Assembly (NCBI GenBank): GCA_037367355.1
Contig: CM074697.1
Location: 2,666,001-2,730,000, forward strand
Origin: Neoscytalidium dimidiatum
Taxonomy: Eukaryota > Ascomycota > Dothideomycetes > Botryosphaeriales > Botryosphaeriaceae
Length of the DNA: 64,000 nt
Direction: 5' to 3'
The notes beneath the pieces were generated by a model. It saw only the letters and a list, made by a program, of their open reading frames with translations. It did no database searches and was not told the origin of the DNA. Shown in pieces: positions 46,043 through 58,357 of the stretch; the first letter of the stretch is position 1, and every line of letters starts with the position of its first letter. The position numbers and the translations under genes were made by a program.

Positions 46043-49000
46043 TAAGTTCCCTTTCAACAAATTGGAATATCAACACAACCTAACAGACCTGTTTGTAGGG
46101 ACACCACAGCTGACTACAACGTCACCATCCCAGCGTACAATATCTCTTTTGCCCGGCGCTGTTTTAGGCTGCCCATTCCCTGCGTTCGCCATCAAGGATT
46201 AGACATCATGAGCCGGCGAAGCCTCAGTGGACGGAGAGAACCCTGGCATTCGATGACAAGCATTGAGAGCAGAATTGAACTCTGATATTACAGTTGATCA
46301 TTTGTGAGTGTTTTGAAAGCCCGTCTGGTCTGGAAGCGTCTTGACATTGATCCAGTGGCATTCATAAGTTGATTAAGTTGTGGTCGTACGTTAAGACACT
46401 GACAAACAACAGCTTGTACAAAAGACCCTCCACGTCAATGGAACTACCTGGAGCCTTCTAGCAGGGTCAATCTTACAAGAAATCTGAAAACATGATTGAT
46501 CGCAAGAAAACAGTGCTTGTCTTCCCGTGTTCAATTTTCGACAATACCACTTACTGTTAAGAGTCGGTAGGTGACCAACACATCCTGAATTCGAATCTAT
46601 TGGTTTGAAGAATCCATACGCTTCTTGTTCTTAGAGATTATCAATCAGAACAAGCACCACTTGAAAAGATGTCGCATCTTCCTATCCTCAACGAGCACAG
46701 CGCAAGTGGATCACAGACCGGAACAAGACAGCTTGACACACAACGTGTGGCCGGCCGTCGTTACCAAACTCTCTACGGGGCATGGGGATTACAACAGCAA
46801 ACAGTGTCTGTCGATCTTCGCAACGAGTTTGTGCTTGCTTATTGGTTCCCTACCACAAATGAACGTCATGTATACAACTATCCCCTACACTCCATCCGCC
46901 AGATAGCGCTGATATGAACCATAGTTAATCCACGACTGTCGGTAGGCAGGCCATGCGAAAACCCCTTCTAGATATGAGTGCTAGACGCTTTAGCATCAGG
47001 ACTATCTATAAGGAGACCGACTGATCAATACGTAAACTCAACTCTGCCTTGCCAAAAGCGACTGGTGGGAGCGAGGACATTGCGAAGGGGGAAAATTATA
47101 GGTAGTCATTACTTCCTGCAAGCGAGAAGATGAAAACAACGTTGAGAGGTCTTGGATACTTCTATCTTTCCTTTTTGTTCGTAAGAACTCTAACTTTGCG
47201 CTGAGGTCAGCCCACGACTATTTTCCCTAGCCTTACTATCTGCCTTTGTCTGGGGGATATTCTAGGGAACACTCTGCGAAACGTGGAAGGCGAAGCCGAC
47301 TAGGAGATGGAATGTTGATATTCACTATGGGCGATCAAGGTCGAGACAACGAGGAAGCCTTGAGCACTGATCGGGTGGGTTGTCAGACAACGGGTGATGG
47401 ACAACAATTCGGAGGATAGCATCAATGAATGCAGAATTCATGCACCTCGGGGGTGAAATCGCTATTACATCATTACTGTCCTAGGTCATCTTCATGTTTG
47501 TATTCAACTAAAATGGTCCTTCTACCACCTGAAACGTCCTGGGAAGCGATAAGTACTTCGCAATGCTCTCATGATCCCTACACGGGCCCGCTAAGACACT
47601 TCCCTATACTGGCGCGATGTTGCGGTAAAAACCTCTTTGAATCTAACACCAATCTGCTGATACTGGACCAGCACATTTCTTGGTCTGCACGAGCGTTAGC
47701 TGACGCACCGAGCGGCTTCTGGAATGCTTGGGAGTCTGATAGCTGGTTTGCGAAGCGAGTGCGCTAGTAAAGACGCTAGCCGTTCCTGGAAGTCCGAAGG
47801 AAAGTCGCCCCAAATCTCCACCGCCGCGCCTCTGCGCATCCTGTACGCCACTCCGAAATTTTCATGTCATCGCTCGCAACGAAGTGGATTCAGCCAGGGT
47901 CGCTCGCGGACCTAGCAGGCTCTATGACGCAGGATCTGAACGTAGTGCCGCAGGATTCGGGATATGCGCAGGTCCATTAACATCAATAGCCGGTTCCTCA
48001 ACCAACACGACCTCTCCCAGGATTAAGGGCCAATACTCGGGAAATCAAGCATCGCAGCCCACCACTTCTAGTACTGATGGTCGCTTTGAATTGCAGGTTA
48101 CACGCTCTACCACTCGTTGACCTCCTGCCAGACAAGAGTGTCTGCACCCCGCTGCGCCGTTTCATAGAGCAGTGGGCGTTTGATGCTCTCTCTAGCGCCA
48201 ATAACAACACACCTTCAAGATGATTGCACTGTTCAAATGCGATCGAGTGCTTCCGTGTGATCAGCTACCCAGCGAAGCTTGAAGCCCGTCCGCCGCCCAG
48301 TTCATCCAAGCAGCAGAGATCCAATCGTCCTGTCGACCACCAAGCCTTTCCAAGACCTAGAACAAAACGCCACTAATATAGCGAGCTGAAAGTCTCGTGT
48401 AGACCACAGTCGGGCAGGTATTGCCGAGCTCATACATACAAAAGGCGGGAAAAGTGATCAAAGGCCCTGTCAGGGTGTGCTATTCCATGAAGTACGTCAG
48501 TGTCAAACGTTCGAGAATGATACATCTAGTTCCAGCGAACAGCACAGAGTGGATTGACCGGAGGTTCAACGGCCTTGCCCAACCAACAGACTCAGGGGCC
48601 GCCGGGCAGACCTCAGACATTTCCGTTGTTATCGAGGATCATGCGCACTCCAAGTTAAAACCTTACCTCGCAGCTCAAGCCTGCACTCCGAATGAATTGA
48701 CGGCTATACATAGGCACAGGGTGTCATGGCTGCCGAGCTTCTTCCCGCCGTCCTGCGCAACGCCCCGGTATCGATCATTTTCCCAGTCACGAGATCATGC
48801 CTCCTAGCACGCCTCGGAGCCGGCCTCGTCCACAAATGACCAACGAGGATGAGTTGTCTGGAAGAGATCTTGTAAGGCGGAGACAACGAGCTTAAGAAAT
48901 GCCTCAGGTGCTTGAATGGAGCACGACGGAATTGACACCCGCTATCCTTCCGCCGGACGCATCGCAGTCAAATACACGCCGATTGCGATTGGAGAGACGG

Positions 49001-50321
49001 CTGAGCGAGCTCTGAAAACGTCGAGTAGATGAAGGGGATAGTTTCAAGCTATTTCATGGTGCGTGGCGCGTTCTTTTTGGGTCGAGGAGCTAGGTCGTAA
49101 ACATGACAGATCGGAGTATTGGCTTAGGACAAATACAAGGCTGAAATTCAGAGGTAAGTAAGAAGACCGTTTAAGATTGCCTTGGAAGGGGGATACATTC
49201 AAGATCCAGAGCCAATGCTCAGAGCCCGTGCTTCAGAACACGGTCATTGCAAGAGCTTACCTTATATGTCAAGACCAAGAGAAGGTAATTCCAGTCCTTG
49301 TACACGTTGATGAGAGGGAGATATGTTGAACGTAACGTATTTGACTGACAGAAGACTGCAGACGCAAGGTCTTAAGGACCGTTTCTTGTTTCTCACTCTT
49401 GTGCAGCGTCCGCGCAGAGTTGTGTGCGCGATGTGGTGCAGACGGATCTCTTGATCAAGCCGCAGCAGCAGGATAGTTGCCTACACGATACGTAATAGGC
49501 GAGATACAACACCTTGCATACGGAGGGCTAGTTCAGGTAGATACCTCAAAGATACTCTGAAGCTAACTTGGCTTGCGACCAAACAGCAGAGATGCGACGA
49601 TGATTGAAAAATCCGCTTTCGGCTGTCTTCTTGCAGAGGAACGAGCATGACGTCTCGGGTTGGTCTGGACCGTCTGCCCCACGGGCGATGCTCCCTGAGA
49701 TCCCATACTCTTATCCTGCGGAAGGTGACGTGGCGTGGAAAGGATAAATGCATGTCGATTCGCGCAATTGGAACGTTCATGAACGGGATGGTCAATGCGG
49801 GATTTGTGTGCGACGCAGCGGCAGATCAGAGAGAGGATACTGGATTGCACGACGTAACAGCAGCTTTTTCATTCGCATAAGAGGGGCGATTTGATGGCGA
49901 CAAGCCTATGTGGGGCTTTCAGAGAAGGATTTGGAGGCTGCAGGTATGGGCGCTAAAGTGTGCATTAATATGACGAGGCGCCGGAACTTTGGGGGCGAAA
50001 GAGACCACCCTTGTCAGAGCGCTAATGCAACATGGACTATTACGGGTGCGAAACGCCAGAATGAGTAAGTGGCCCGCTCCAAAAACTGCAGATACAGGGT
50101 GGCAACAGCCGTCCGCCTTATTGGTTTCTAATTCCAGGAGTGTTCATGGCGCCGTGTCAGCGGGATGCATCTAGAGTTGTGCATCTTGATTTTAGCCCTT
50201 GGCTCGGAATACAGGGGCTGGAGCTGGTCTCCCACAATGAAATAGATGGCCCCCCGCCTTTCTATCATTTTGCTCTTATGCGGCTCTCTCTTGGTAGCAA
50301 AATCTTCCGGAGCGAAGCGCC
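46043..50321. other. 4.3-kb region without a supported gene
   Basis: Moderate GC, scattered short open frames on both strands (the longest about 130 codons), none recognisable. An 82-codon frame at 46669-46917 is the only one with ordinary protein-like composition, but I cannot support it. I saw no clear continuation of the GATCTTGG motif series beyond 44.75 kb. Confidence 0.45.
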
Positions 50322-51590
50322 ATGGACTCCTCCTCTCAATCCAATGGCGTTGAACTCACGGGGGAAGCGAGAACGCACGCCATACAGCATGCAGGAAAGA
50401 TCTCAGTAGTCCCTTTCCAGGTACTGTAACGCCTCCAACACTCGCGCATGTCGCGAGGATCAAGAAGGTGTGGCTGATGGGCACAGGTTGGCATTGGCGT
50501 CCTTACTGGCACTGCCATCTTGACGGTCATCGTGCGCTACTCGATCCGTTACCGCCATGTTCGACAGCTCTTCCTCGACGACTACCTCCTCATCTTCGGG
50601 TCCGCGTGCTTGATTGCCGCAGTCGGGCTCCTCTACTGGTTCATCAAGGACATGTTCCTGTTCGAAGCCCTGATAGAGGACAAGGTCTCGCTCGTGTCCG
50701 TCTTGAACAACGGCGAGGTCAATGCGCTGTTGGATTCGAACAAGATCATCCAGTCATACTTGTCGATGGTGTGGACCGCGATATTTGCCGTCAAGTTCTC
50801 CTTCTTGGCATACTTCAAATCCCTGGGCGCGAACTTCTCCACGCCCATGAAGATCTACTACTGGTTCGTCGTCGCATTCACATTCGCCTCTTGGGGGACG
50901 TGCGTCGGCGGTGGCTTCATCAACTGCCCCTACTTCGGGATAGAAGGAGGTACGCAAGACGACCCGCGCAAGCTTGATGGCTGATGCTCACTATCGGTTG
51001 ACAGTCAAATGCTTGCCCAATAACCCCATCCCTCGCTTCACAGTCGTCACTGCTGTGCTGACATCCATCGACGTGGTGACTGATATCATGGGTGAGGCTG
51101 CCAAACATACTCCCACCCGAAATATCATGAATAGCTGTCATGCTAACGTAGCCTTTTTCCAACTACAGTTGTGTCCATCCCCATAGCTATCCTGCATCGA
51201 ATCAGAATCAGCACGGCGCAGAAGGCGAGCTTGGGCGCTCTCTTGTCGCTCTCTCTCGTCATGGTCATCTTCGCATTTGTTAGGATGGTTGGCATCATCC
51301 AACCCTCGCAAAGGAATCTAGACGTGACGTGGGAAATGTTCTGGCAGCACATGGAGGGTTGCGTGGCTATAGCCATGGGCTCGCTCACGGCCTTCCGGTC
51401 CCTCCTGAACCGTGCTGGCAGACCTGATTACGTCAATAGTGAGACTGAGAAGAAATCGTGGGCGAAGAGACTTCTCGGAGGGAAGAGGAGGGGGAGCAAA
51501 CAAGCCGGGAGTGGTGACCCTTCGATGGAGGACCAGTCGAAAACACCAAAGTCGGCGGCTTCACGGGTGGTAACGAATGACGAGGTTTAG
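50322..51590 (+). CDS. Fungal rhodopsin-domain (Pth11/SAT4-like) integral membrane protein
   Basis: Seven-helix membrane protein of the large fungal family related to Pth11-type receptors; ligand unknown. Four exons, 50322-50420, 50487-50949, 51005-51091 and 51169-51590, give 356 residues. After a short soluble N-terminus the helices are visible: VGIGVLTGTAILTVIVRYSI, the family hallmark LDDYLLIFGSACLIAAVGLL, SYLSMVWTAIFAVKFSFLAYF, KIYYWFVVAFTFASWGTC, a segment ending VVSIPIAIL, GALLSLSLVMVIFAFVRMVGI and GCVAIAMGSLTAFRSLL. A charged tail follows. The extracellular CVGGGFINCPYFGIEGG loop has the usual Cys pair. All exon junctions keep frame and extend helices across introns. Its role in the neighbouring oxidative gene group, if any, is unknown. 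Confidence 0.88.
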
Positions 51591-52489
51591 CTGCAGTCAT
51601 TAGATAAGATCTAATGCGCAGAGACTTTTTTTTTTTTTTTAGAATAATGCATTATCTGAGTCGAGAGGCAATGTCCTGGGTCCTCTGATCAAAGGCGTAT
51701 TGGAATCATTAACAGCAAGCTCGGCCGCATTCTCCATCATGCGTATCAAGCCTTCCGCAACCCCTCAATGTGCACGCATCATTCAAAATTCAGAGGGAGT
51801 AAGCCGAGGACAGAAAGCCAATACATTGAAATCAAAAGAAGGAAGCCGAGGTCGAGACACCTTCCAGCCCATGCAAGTTTAAGTTGCCTGAAAACAACGG
51901 GCCGGTTTTCCTAATTTGGCACTACTAATCCTTCTGTAAGACGGAGGGTCTTCCGCAAGACCGCACGCAGGCATGGCAGCTGTACCACGGCACGTATCTC
52001 GGCTATGCAGGGCTGTCACAGATAACGGTCGAAAGGATTTTGGGGGCTTGCATTAAGAGGCGGCTAAGCACTAGAAGGCTCTGCGGGCGGAGCGGGACGC
52101 TGCGCCGCATTGCCAGGGACCCCCCCTGTCAGGTGTGGTCAGCATGCACAATCATATTCCCCGTCTGACGCCAGCGACACGCGATATCGCGGGCTCGAAG
52201 ACAGGGTTGCCTAGGCAGCAATCGAGATCCGTCAGACGGGACGTTTTCACGCCGCAGCCCAGCCTCCCTTTGTATCACTTTCCCAGCCTGGCCGTTTGGC
52301 GGGGTGACACCCCTGCCCCACGCGAACTTCTTCGTCACAACGACAATCCGGAGATCGATGGAGACTCTTGGGGGAGAAAAGAGGATTCAACGATATTATC
52401 TCAGCCGCAACCGTAGACAACACCGTACAAAATGCCCAGCTGCGAACCATTGAGACACCCATTACCCTTCCCACCCCCCACCACCAACC
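51591..52489. other. Intergenic region before the SDR gene
   Basis: 3' flank of the rhodopsin-domain gene (T run at 51628-51641) and promoter of the SDR gene. No gene seen; minus-strand frames entering from the SDR side are shadows of it. Confidence 0.5.
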
Positions 52490-53476
52490 ATGCCCCCCCA
52501 CCGCGATAGCTACCCGTTCATCGCGCCCGCCCGCTTCGCCGGCCGCCTCGCCGGCAAAGTCGCCCTCGTCACCGGCGCCAGCCACGGCCTGGGCGCGCGC
52601 ACGGCCAGAGCCCTGGCGGCGGCGGGGTGCCGCGTAGCCTGCGTCGCGCGCACCGCCGCGACGCTGGACGCCGCGGTCGCCGAAATCAACAAACGACAAC
52701 AAGCTTCGAACGAGGAAGGAAGAGAAGAAGGAGGAGGAGGAGAAGCACCACCGTACCCCCTGGCAGCCGCCATCGCCATCCCCGCCGACCTGACCGACCC
52801 GGCCGCCCTCGCCGCCGCCGTCCGCGCGACGCGCCAGCGCCTCGGCGGCCCCGTCGACATCCTCGTCAACTGCGCCGGCGCGCTGCGCTTCGGCCCCTTC
52901 GTCGCCGAGCCGGACGACCTGCGCGCCTGGCGCCGCGTGCTCGAGCTCGACCTGGTCGCGCCGGTCGCGCTGGCGCGGCTGGTGCTGCCGGGGATGCTGG
53001 CGGAGCGCGGGGGGCGGGACGAGAGCGGAAAAGGAGGAGGAGGAGCAGGAAGGGGGGGCTGCATCGTCTCGTTCGGCAGCGTGGCGGGCGTCGAGGCCGC
53101 GCCGTTCTGCACCGCGTACGCGACCGCGAAGGCGGGGCTGGTCAAGTTCCATGCCGAGCTGGAGGCGGAGGTTGGCGGCGGCGGCGGCGGCGGCGTGCGG
53201 ACGTGGGTGCTGCATCCGGGGGAGGTGGACACCGGGGCGGCGAGGGTGGACGGCGCGGTGAACGTCAAGGCGCTGGCGGGGGAGCCGCGGATGGCGGGGC
53301 TGATGGCGGCGTGGGCGGAGGTCGAGCTGGCGGCGCCGGAGTTGGCGGCCGACACGGTGGTGGCGCTGTGCGCGGAGGAGAGGGCGGGCGTGCTGAGCGG
53401 GAGGTTCGTCGATGCGCGGGAGGACTTGGAGGGGCTGATAGAGGCGGCGGAGCGGGAGAGGTCGGGTGCGGAGTAA
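52490..53476 (+). CDS. Short-chain dehydrogenase/reductase (SDR)
   Basis: NAD(P)-dependent oxidoreductase; substrate unknown. A single exon of 328 codons. Motifs of the classical SDR fold are all present: TGASHGLG (28-35) for the cofactor, NCAGA (127-131), catalytic Ser197 in SFGSVAG, and Tyr210-x3-Lys214 in YATAK. PGEVDTG after the active site is also typical. Two Glu/Gly-rich insertions (EEGREEGGGGE near 75-85 and ESGKGGGGAGRGG near 178-190), plus a run of seven or eight Gly near 227, look like coded simple repeats in loops. The ATG has an A at -3. It converges with the P450 gene on the minus strand (261 bp apart). The opposite strand has long frames only because of extreme GC content. Confidence 0.92.
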   Translation: MPPHRDSYPFIAPARFAGRLAGKVALVTGASHGLGARTARALAAAGCRVACVARTAATLDAAVAEINKRQQASNEEGREEGGGGEAPPYPLAAAIAIPADLTDPAALAAAVRATRQRLGGPVDILVNCAGALRFGPFVAEPDDLRAWRRVLELDLVAPVALARLVLPGMLAERGGRDESGKGGGGAGRGGCIVSFGSVAGVEAAPFCTAYATAKAGLVKFHAELEAEVGGGGGGGVRTWVLHPGEVDTGAARVDGAVNVKALAGEPRMAGLMAAWAEVELAAPELAADTVVALCAEERAGVLSGRFVDAREDLEGLIEAAERERSGAE

Positions 53477-53737
53477 CTTGAGGGAGAGAGGCTTGGGCAA
53501 ACACTTGGATTTTCAATGCTCTCGGTGAGGTAAACCACATTCTCAACATAGCTGTTTGTGAGACTGCTTCATTGAGGCGTAAAAATGTTCAATTTCAGGC
53601 CTCTGTCATAGAACATCTATGCTCTATCCATAATTCTTCATGTTTTGCTTCAAAGTAGTTGCTTAGCTTCGTGGCTACAACTAATGCCAGCGGTGTATAA
53701 GAAAAACAGGTATCTACATGACTCAAGGAACAACAAG

Positions 53738-55560
53738 TTACGCGACACGTGCGGAAGCATCGCGGCGCGTGATGCGGACGTTGAAGTCCTTCTGGAAAAA
53801 GATGCCGTAGCAAATGCTTGTCCACGGCCTCTGAGTGTTCACCACCTGTACATCAAATCGTCTCAACAGCTGTGATGGAAGAAAGAATGTCAGCATCTGC
53901 GCAAACGGTACTTAGTATTCAGGCTGTGAGCTTACCTCAACAAAGATCTTATTCAATGTCATCATCGCAATAGGTATACCCAGGCACCTCGTGGTGCCAT
54001 GGCCGAAAATCAGTTCCTGGACCTGCGACATCCGACGGAGCCGATCCTGGTCGTCGATGAGCCAGCGCTCCGGCCGGAACACCTCCGGGTCGTCGCCGAA
54101 TACGGGGTTCAGCTGGAGACCCCACGCGTTGAGGCCGACGAAGGTGCCGGCCGGGATGTGCTTGCCGTTGTACCAGTCACCCTCCGGCGGCACCATGCGC
54201 TCGCGCAGCTGCGTGATGGGCGGGAAACGGCGAAGCCCTTCTTTGATCACGGCTTGGAGGTAGGGCAGCCGCTTGGCCTCTTCCTCCGAGACAGGAGAGG
54301 AGATCTCCCCGCGCGAGACGGCGTCGTCGATCTCCTGCACCAGGCGGGAGTAGACGCGCGGGTTGGAGATGATTGACAGCAGTGTTGAGCGCATGGCGGT
54401 GGCGGTAGTGTCGGAGCCGGCGACCCTGTCGGTTAATATTCCGTCAGCATGTCTTCACTTGGTGGCGACGGTGGCTCAAGGCAGCGTACAGTGAAATGGA
54501 GATCTCCATCTCTACCTCGCTCGCGTCCAGTCCGCGGGAGATGAAGGAGCCGAGCATGTCTTTCTTGCTCTCTGCGTAAGGCCCGAAGCGCTTCTCGATA
54601 ACCTTCTGGGAGATCTGCAATCGGTTCAATTAGCTGCAGCTCGAATGTGGGTTAAGAATCGTAGAAGGTACTCACGCCCATGATCATACCGATGCCCTTC
54701 TTGTCCTGCGCCGAGGGGATGATGAGCCGTCGGAGCAATCTGAACTTCGATGCCCAAGCCAACAAGTCATTGAGCTCAAGGATGACGGAGAAGTGTTGCA
54801 CAATTGGAAGCTGAGTCTCAATCGTGGCGAGGAAGTTGAACCGGTCCGAGTCACTCTCCCCGAAGCCGAGCGGCGCTCCGAAAGAGAGATGCGTGATGAT
54901 GTCGACAGCAAGGTATTGGATTCTCTTGGCGATATCAAACCGCTTCGTGGAATCGGGAGTGGACAACCAGTTGTCTTCAATGCGCTTGACGAAGCTAAGG
55001 ATACGCTCATTGATGGTCGATTCCAGGCCGCTGATATCCTTGCCAGCGTATCCCGCGGACATCTGGTAGCGGAGGTGGTTGTGTCTCCCTGGATTTCTTT
55101 CAGACACGATGTTCGGCACGTGAGGGTCGATCTTGATCGAGTCGAACCATGGACCTCGAGTGTAGTGAGAGCGTGCTGCAAGTATCCGCCTCACGAACTC
55201 TGGATCATCCGTCACGAGGTTGTTTGGCCCGATGCGGGCTACCGGCCCATACTTCTTGTTGATATCGACCCAGATTTGTGCGGAGTTGCCGGATGCCAAT
55301 GCCTTGCAAAGCCATAGTCTGGTGTAGGCGGCCCATTGAGGTCCCTTGAACTCGCGCAAGTGGAAGAAGCGCGTCCTCAGTGTGTCGAAGACATATATGG
55401 CCAGAAGCATACATGCAAAGGCCGCAATGGTTTCCAGTGGATGGTCGAGGAGCTTGGAGAGGACACCCTTGCGAAGCGACCATGCGGCTTGCTGATCCAT
55501 TTCGGGCAAGTGCTGGGGCTCGAAAGCCTGGCTCTGGTTGGGGGTCAGATTGGGAATCAT
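53738..55560 (-). CDS. Cytochrome P450 monooxygenase (pisatin demethylase/benzoate hydroxylase-like)
   Basis: Microsomal haem-thiolate oxygenase. Four exons, 55560-54676, 54614-54490, 54425-53936 and 53869-53738, give 543 residues. An N-terminal hydrophobic anchor (ETIAAFACMLLAIYVF) lies near 43-58. The I-helix oxygen-activation motif AGSDTT (339-344) is assembled across an intron; ExxR is EGLR (399-402); PERW follows; the haem loop is FGHGTTRCLG with Cys484. The short last exon ends RITRRDASARVA. By overall sequence it is nearest to fungal P450s annotated as pisatin demethylase or benzoate 4-monooxygenase, but such names rarely predict the substrate. It shares an upstream region with the plus-strand P450 at 56709. 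Confidence 0.92.
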
Positions 55561-56708
55561 GGCTGATAAAGCGAGGATTGGAACCTCCTGTAGGAGCTGT
55601 TCGGAGTATTTAGGAAAGGTACCTAGAAGGACGAGGTGGCATATTGATATCGGTAAGACTCATGCCTCTCCGGCTGTCAGTTCCTGCAAACCGCGTCAGC
55701 GGAGGACCCACTTTCAAGCGCGTATGTATTTGTAGAAACCGATAAGTTAAGTTTAGACAAAAGGCAACAGTCCCCCCACATATGTAAGCCTGGAGCACAC
55801 AGCCTGTCTCGGAGGCTAGACCGGGCCTGATCCCATGTGTAAGCGGCATTTCCTAGCTCGAGTCCTTTCTGCCGAAGCACTTCGCAAGGAGCAATGCTGC
55901 CTGGCAGCTGAAACCAAAAGAAGAAGGTATGGATTCACATGCGCATGGCTTGGGTAGGATTTGGGCATTCGGACCCAACACCAGTATGCGATATCTCTGC
56001 ACGGCTGAGCACTAGCTCGCGCATGACTCTCTTCGATGAGCAAGCGTGCAAAATATTTAAACGGCACCTGTACTAGATGTCTCTTGGGCCAAACATTCCT
56101 CCAAGAAGATACAAAAAATCAATCGGCCAGACGACATGTCGAGTTACGCAAGCAGCATTTTTACTCTCCCTCAAACGGGTAAGTGAAGTTTGACCCACCA
56201 TCGTATGCTCAGATGCTAAAGATCTGGACGCAGCCCTTGCCGACGAGGTGGCGGGCCAGTTGGCCGTAGCGGCCGCCGGATGTTTTCTGCTCTTGAGACT
56301 AAACAGCATCCTCAAAGCCTACATGGAAGCGAGCTGAGTGCAGGAAGGGGCGTAGGAAGGAATAGTGGGGCTCGATACGGCTATTTGTACATACAGAAGC
56401 GAGCGCGCGCGTTGCGCACCCAATCTGTTATTTTCCCGCGAGTGCGTGCTTACTGTACGCCACATTCCTGCGGGCGAGCCCTGCGTCTGACGTGGTTTTT
56501 GATAAGAGACTATTGAACGGCCTGGATGGTATCCAGAAATTCTGCGCGAGCGCATGCGTCCGATGCCGTGTCTTGCCTGCGCCTCATTGGCCCCCGATCC
56601 TGCACCTGTCAAACCAGTGGCTGCCTAGTCCAGGGTGTTCCTGATGACCACCATTGTGACCATTAGAAAAGCGCCCGCCTTGTAGCGCCCATTCGAAGGA
56701 TCACCACA
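55561..56708. promoter_or_regulatory. Shared divergent promoter region of two P450 genes
   Basis: The 1148 bases between opposed starts contain no supported gene. One CGG-N8-CCG inverted pair (55810-55823) could bind a Zn2Cys6 factor, though such words also arise by chance. Divergent placement suggests the two P450 genes could be co-regulated. Confidence 0.45.
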
Positions 56709-58357
56709 ATGGAGTACCTTACTTTCGCTATCGCTTCTCTGCTGATTGTGCTTCTGGCACGCATCTTCTACTCCTTCGCGCGCAAGCACGACTCGAGAGA
56801 GCCTGCTCTGATTGAACCAAGAATTCCAATCATTGGCCATGCTCTCAATATCGTCCGTCATGGCGTGCCGTACTACACCATGCACAGGTATGGTGCAGCC
56901 CTGATTGCGAAGAAGCTCTCCCTGATGCTGACTCGCGCCTTCTCAGCGCCATGTACCCAGACTTGCCAATCTACACGATGGACCTCTTGATCAACAAAGC
57001 GTACATTGTGAACTCGCCGACGCTGGTAGCAGCGGTGCAGCGCAACCACCGCACCATCTCTTTCGACCCGTTCCTCACCGGTGCCGCCAATCGCATGGCC
57101 GGCATCGAGGGACCGGGATTGGAGCTCCTCAGAGAAGCGCAGAACGGCGGGCAGGGCATCAACAACAAAGTTCTGCACTCCATGCATCCAGCTCTCCTCG
57201 GCGCCGGGCTGGATCGCATGAACGAGAAGATGATTGGCTTCTTGAAGAGCTCGGTGGACGAGTTGGCGGCCCGTCGAGGCCAAGTCTTGGATATGCACCT
57301 CTGGTGTCGACGCGCTATCACCGTTGCCAGCACCGACGCCGTGTACGGCTCGCTGAATCCGTACAAGTCTGATGAGATCCAACGGGCTCTGTGGTACGTC
57401 CGTTCCCTCGACCGTGCCATGTGATTTCTGACGGTCGGTCCCAGGACGTTTGAATCAAACCTCACTCCGCTGCTGGTGAAGATCGTGCCGCAGTGGACGG
57501 CAAGAAAGGCGTTCATGGCGCGGGAAACGCTGTGGAAAAGCCTGGTCAAGTACTACGAAGCAGGCGGACAGCATGATTCCTCGGAACTGACCTACAGCCG
57601 GTGGAAGGTGCAGTACGACGCCGGAGCGCGCACTGAAGACATTGCCAAACTGGAGGCTGCCGCGGGGATTGGCATCCTGTCCAACACAGTGCCGTCCACG
57701 TTTTGGACAATCTTTGACATCTTCTCGCGGCCCGCTCTGCTGGAAGAGATCAGAGACGAGGTCCGCGAGAATGCAATGGTGGTGGAGGAATCGGGAGTGC
57801 ATGTCGTGGACCTCGCGTCCATCAGGGACAGCTGCAGGCTCCTCGTGTCGAGCTTCCAGGAAACGCTGCGGCTGAGATCCAACGGCGCGCCGACGCGCAT
57901 GCTGGTGGAAGACTTGATGCTCAACGACCAGTACCTCCTCAAGGCCGGGTCGGTGCTGCAGATGCCGGCTCCGACCATCAACCGGCACGATTCGGCCTGG
58001 GGCGAGCACTCGCAAGACTTCGACCCGACGCGGTTCTTCAAGGAGCGGCAGAAGGACAGCAAGAGAGCGACGGCATACATGTCGTTCGGGGCGTCGCCGA
58101 ACATCTGCCCGGGGAGACATTTCGCGAGCGGCGAGATCCTGTCGCTCGCAGCCATGCTCATCCTGCGCTACGACATAACGCCGGTGTCTGGTGTTTGGAA
58201 GGATCCGAAACTCAACTCGAAAGCCATGGCGGCTTCTATCACGCCACCGGGTGAAGCTTTCAATGTCAGCGTCTCGGAGAGAGACGAGTACAAGGGCAAG
58301 GAGTGGGGCTTTCGCGTGACGGAAGGAAGAGGGAAGTTTGGTCTGGTTGTGGGATAA
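56709..58357 (+). CDS. Cytochrome P450, CYP7/CYP8-like
   Basis: Membrane-anchored P450 resembling the CYP7/CYP8 (sterol hydroxylase and prostacyclin synthase) group. Three exons, 56709-56887, 56947-57393 and 57445-58357, give 512 residues. The N-terminal anchor is LTFAIASLLIVLLARIFYSF. The I-helix has SNTVPSTFW (around Asn289) instead of the common AGxDT/S, as in CYP7A1-type enzymes. ExxR is ETLR, and the haem loop is FGASPNICPGR with Cys430, followed by HFASGEILSLAAML. The exon junctions give HSAMYPDLP and ALWTFESN. Family members in animals hydroxylate sterols at C7 or C12 or rearrange endoperoxides, so a sterol or oxylipin substrate is possible. It is divergent from the other P450 and 3.6 kb from the sterol gene Erg6. 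Confidence 0.9.

Noticed and set aside
45507..46202. 231-codon plus-strand frame
   Set aside because: It reads straight through two well-formed introns and has no recognisable domain; the spliced small ORF fits the splice signals better.
52247..53538. Minus-strand frames of 417 and 342 codons
   Set aside because: Both overlay the SDR gene, whose motifs are complete on the plus strand; the antisense frames are Arg/Pro/Ser-rich and are a product of very high GC.
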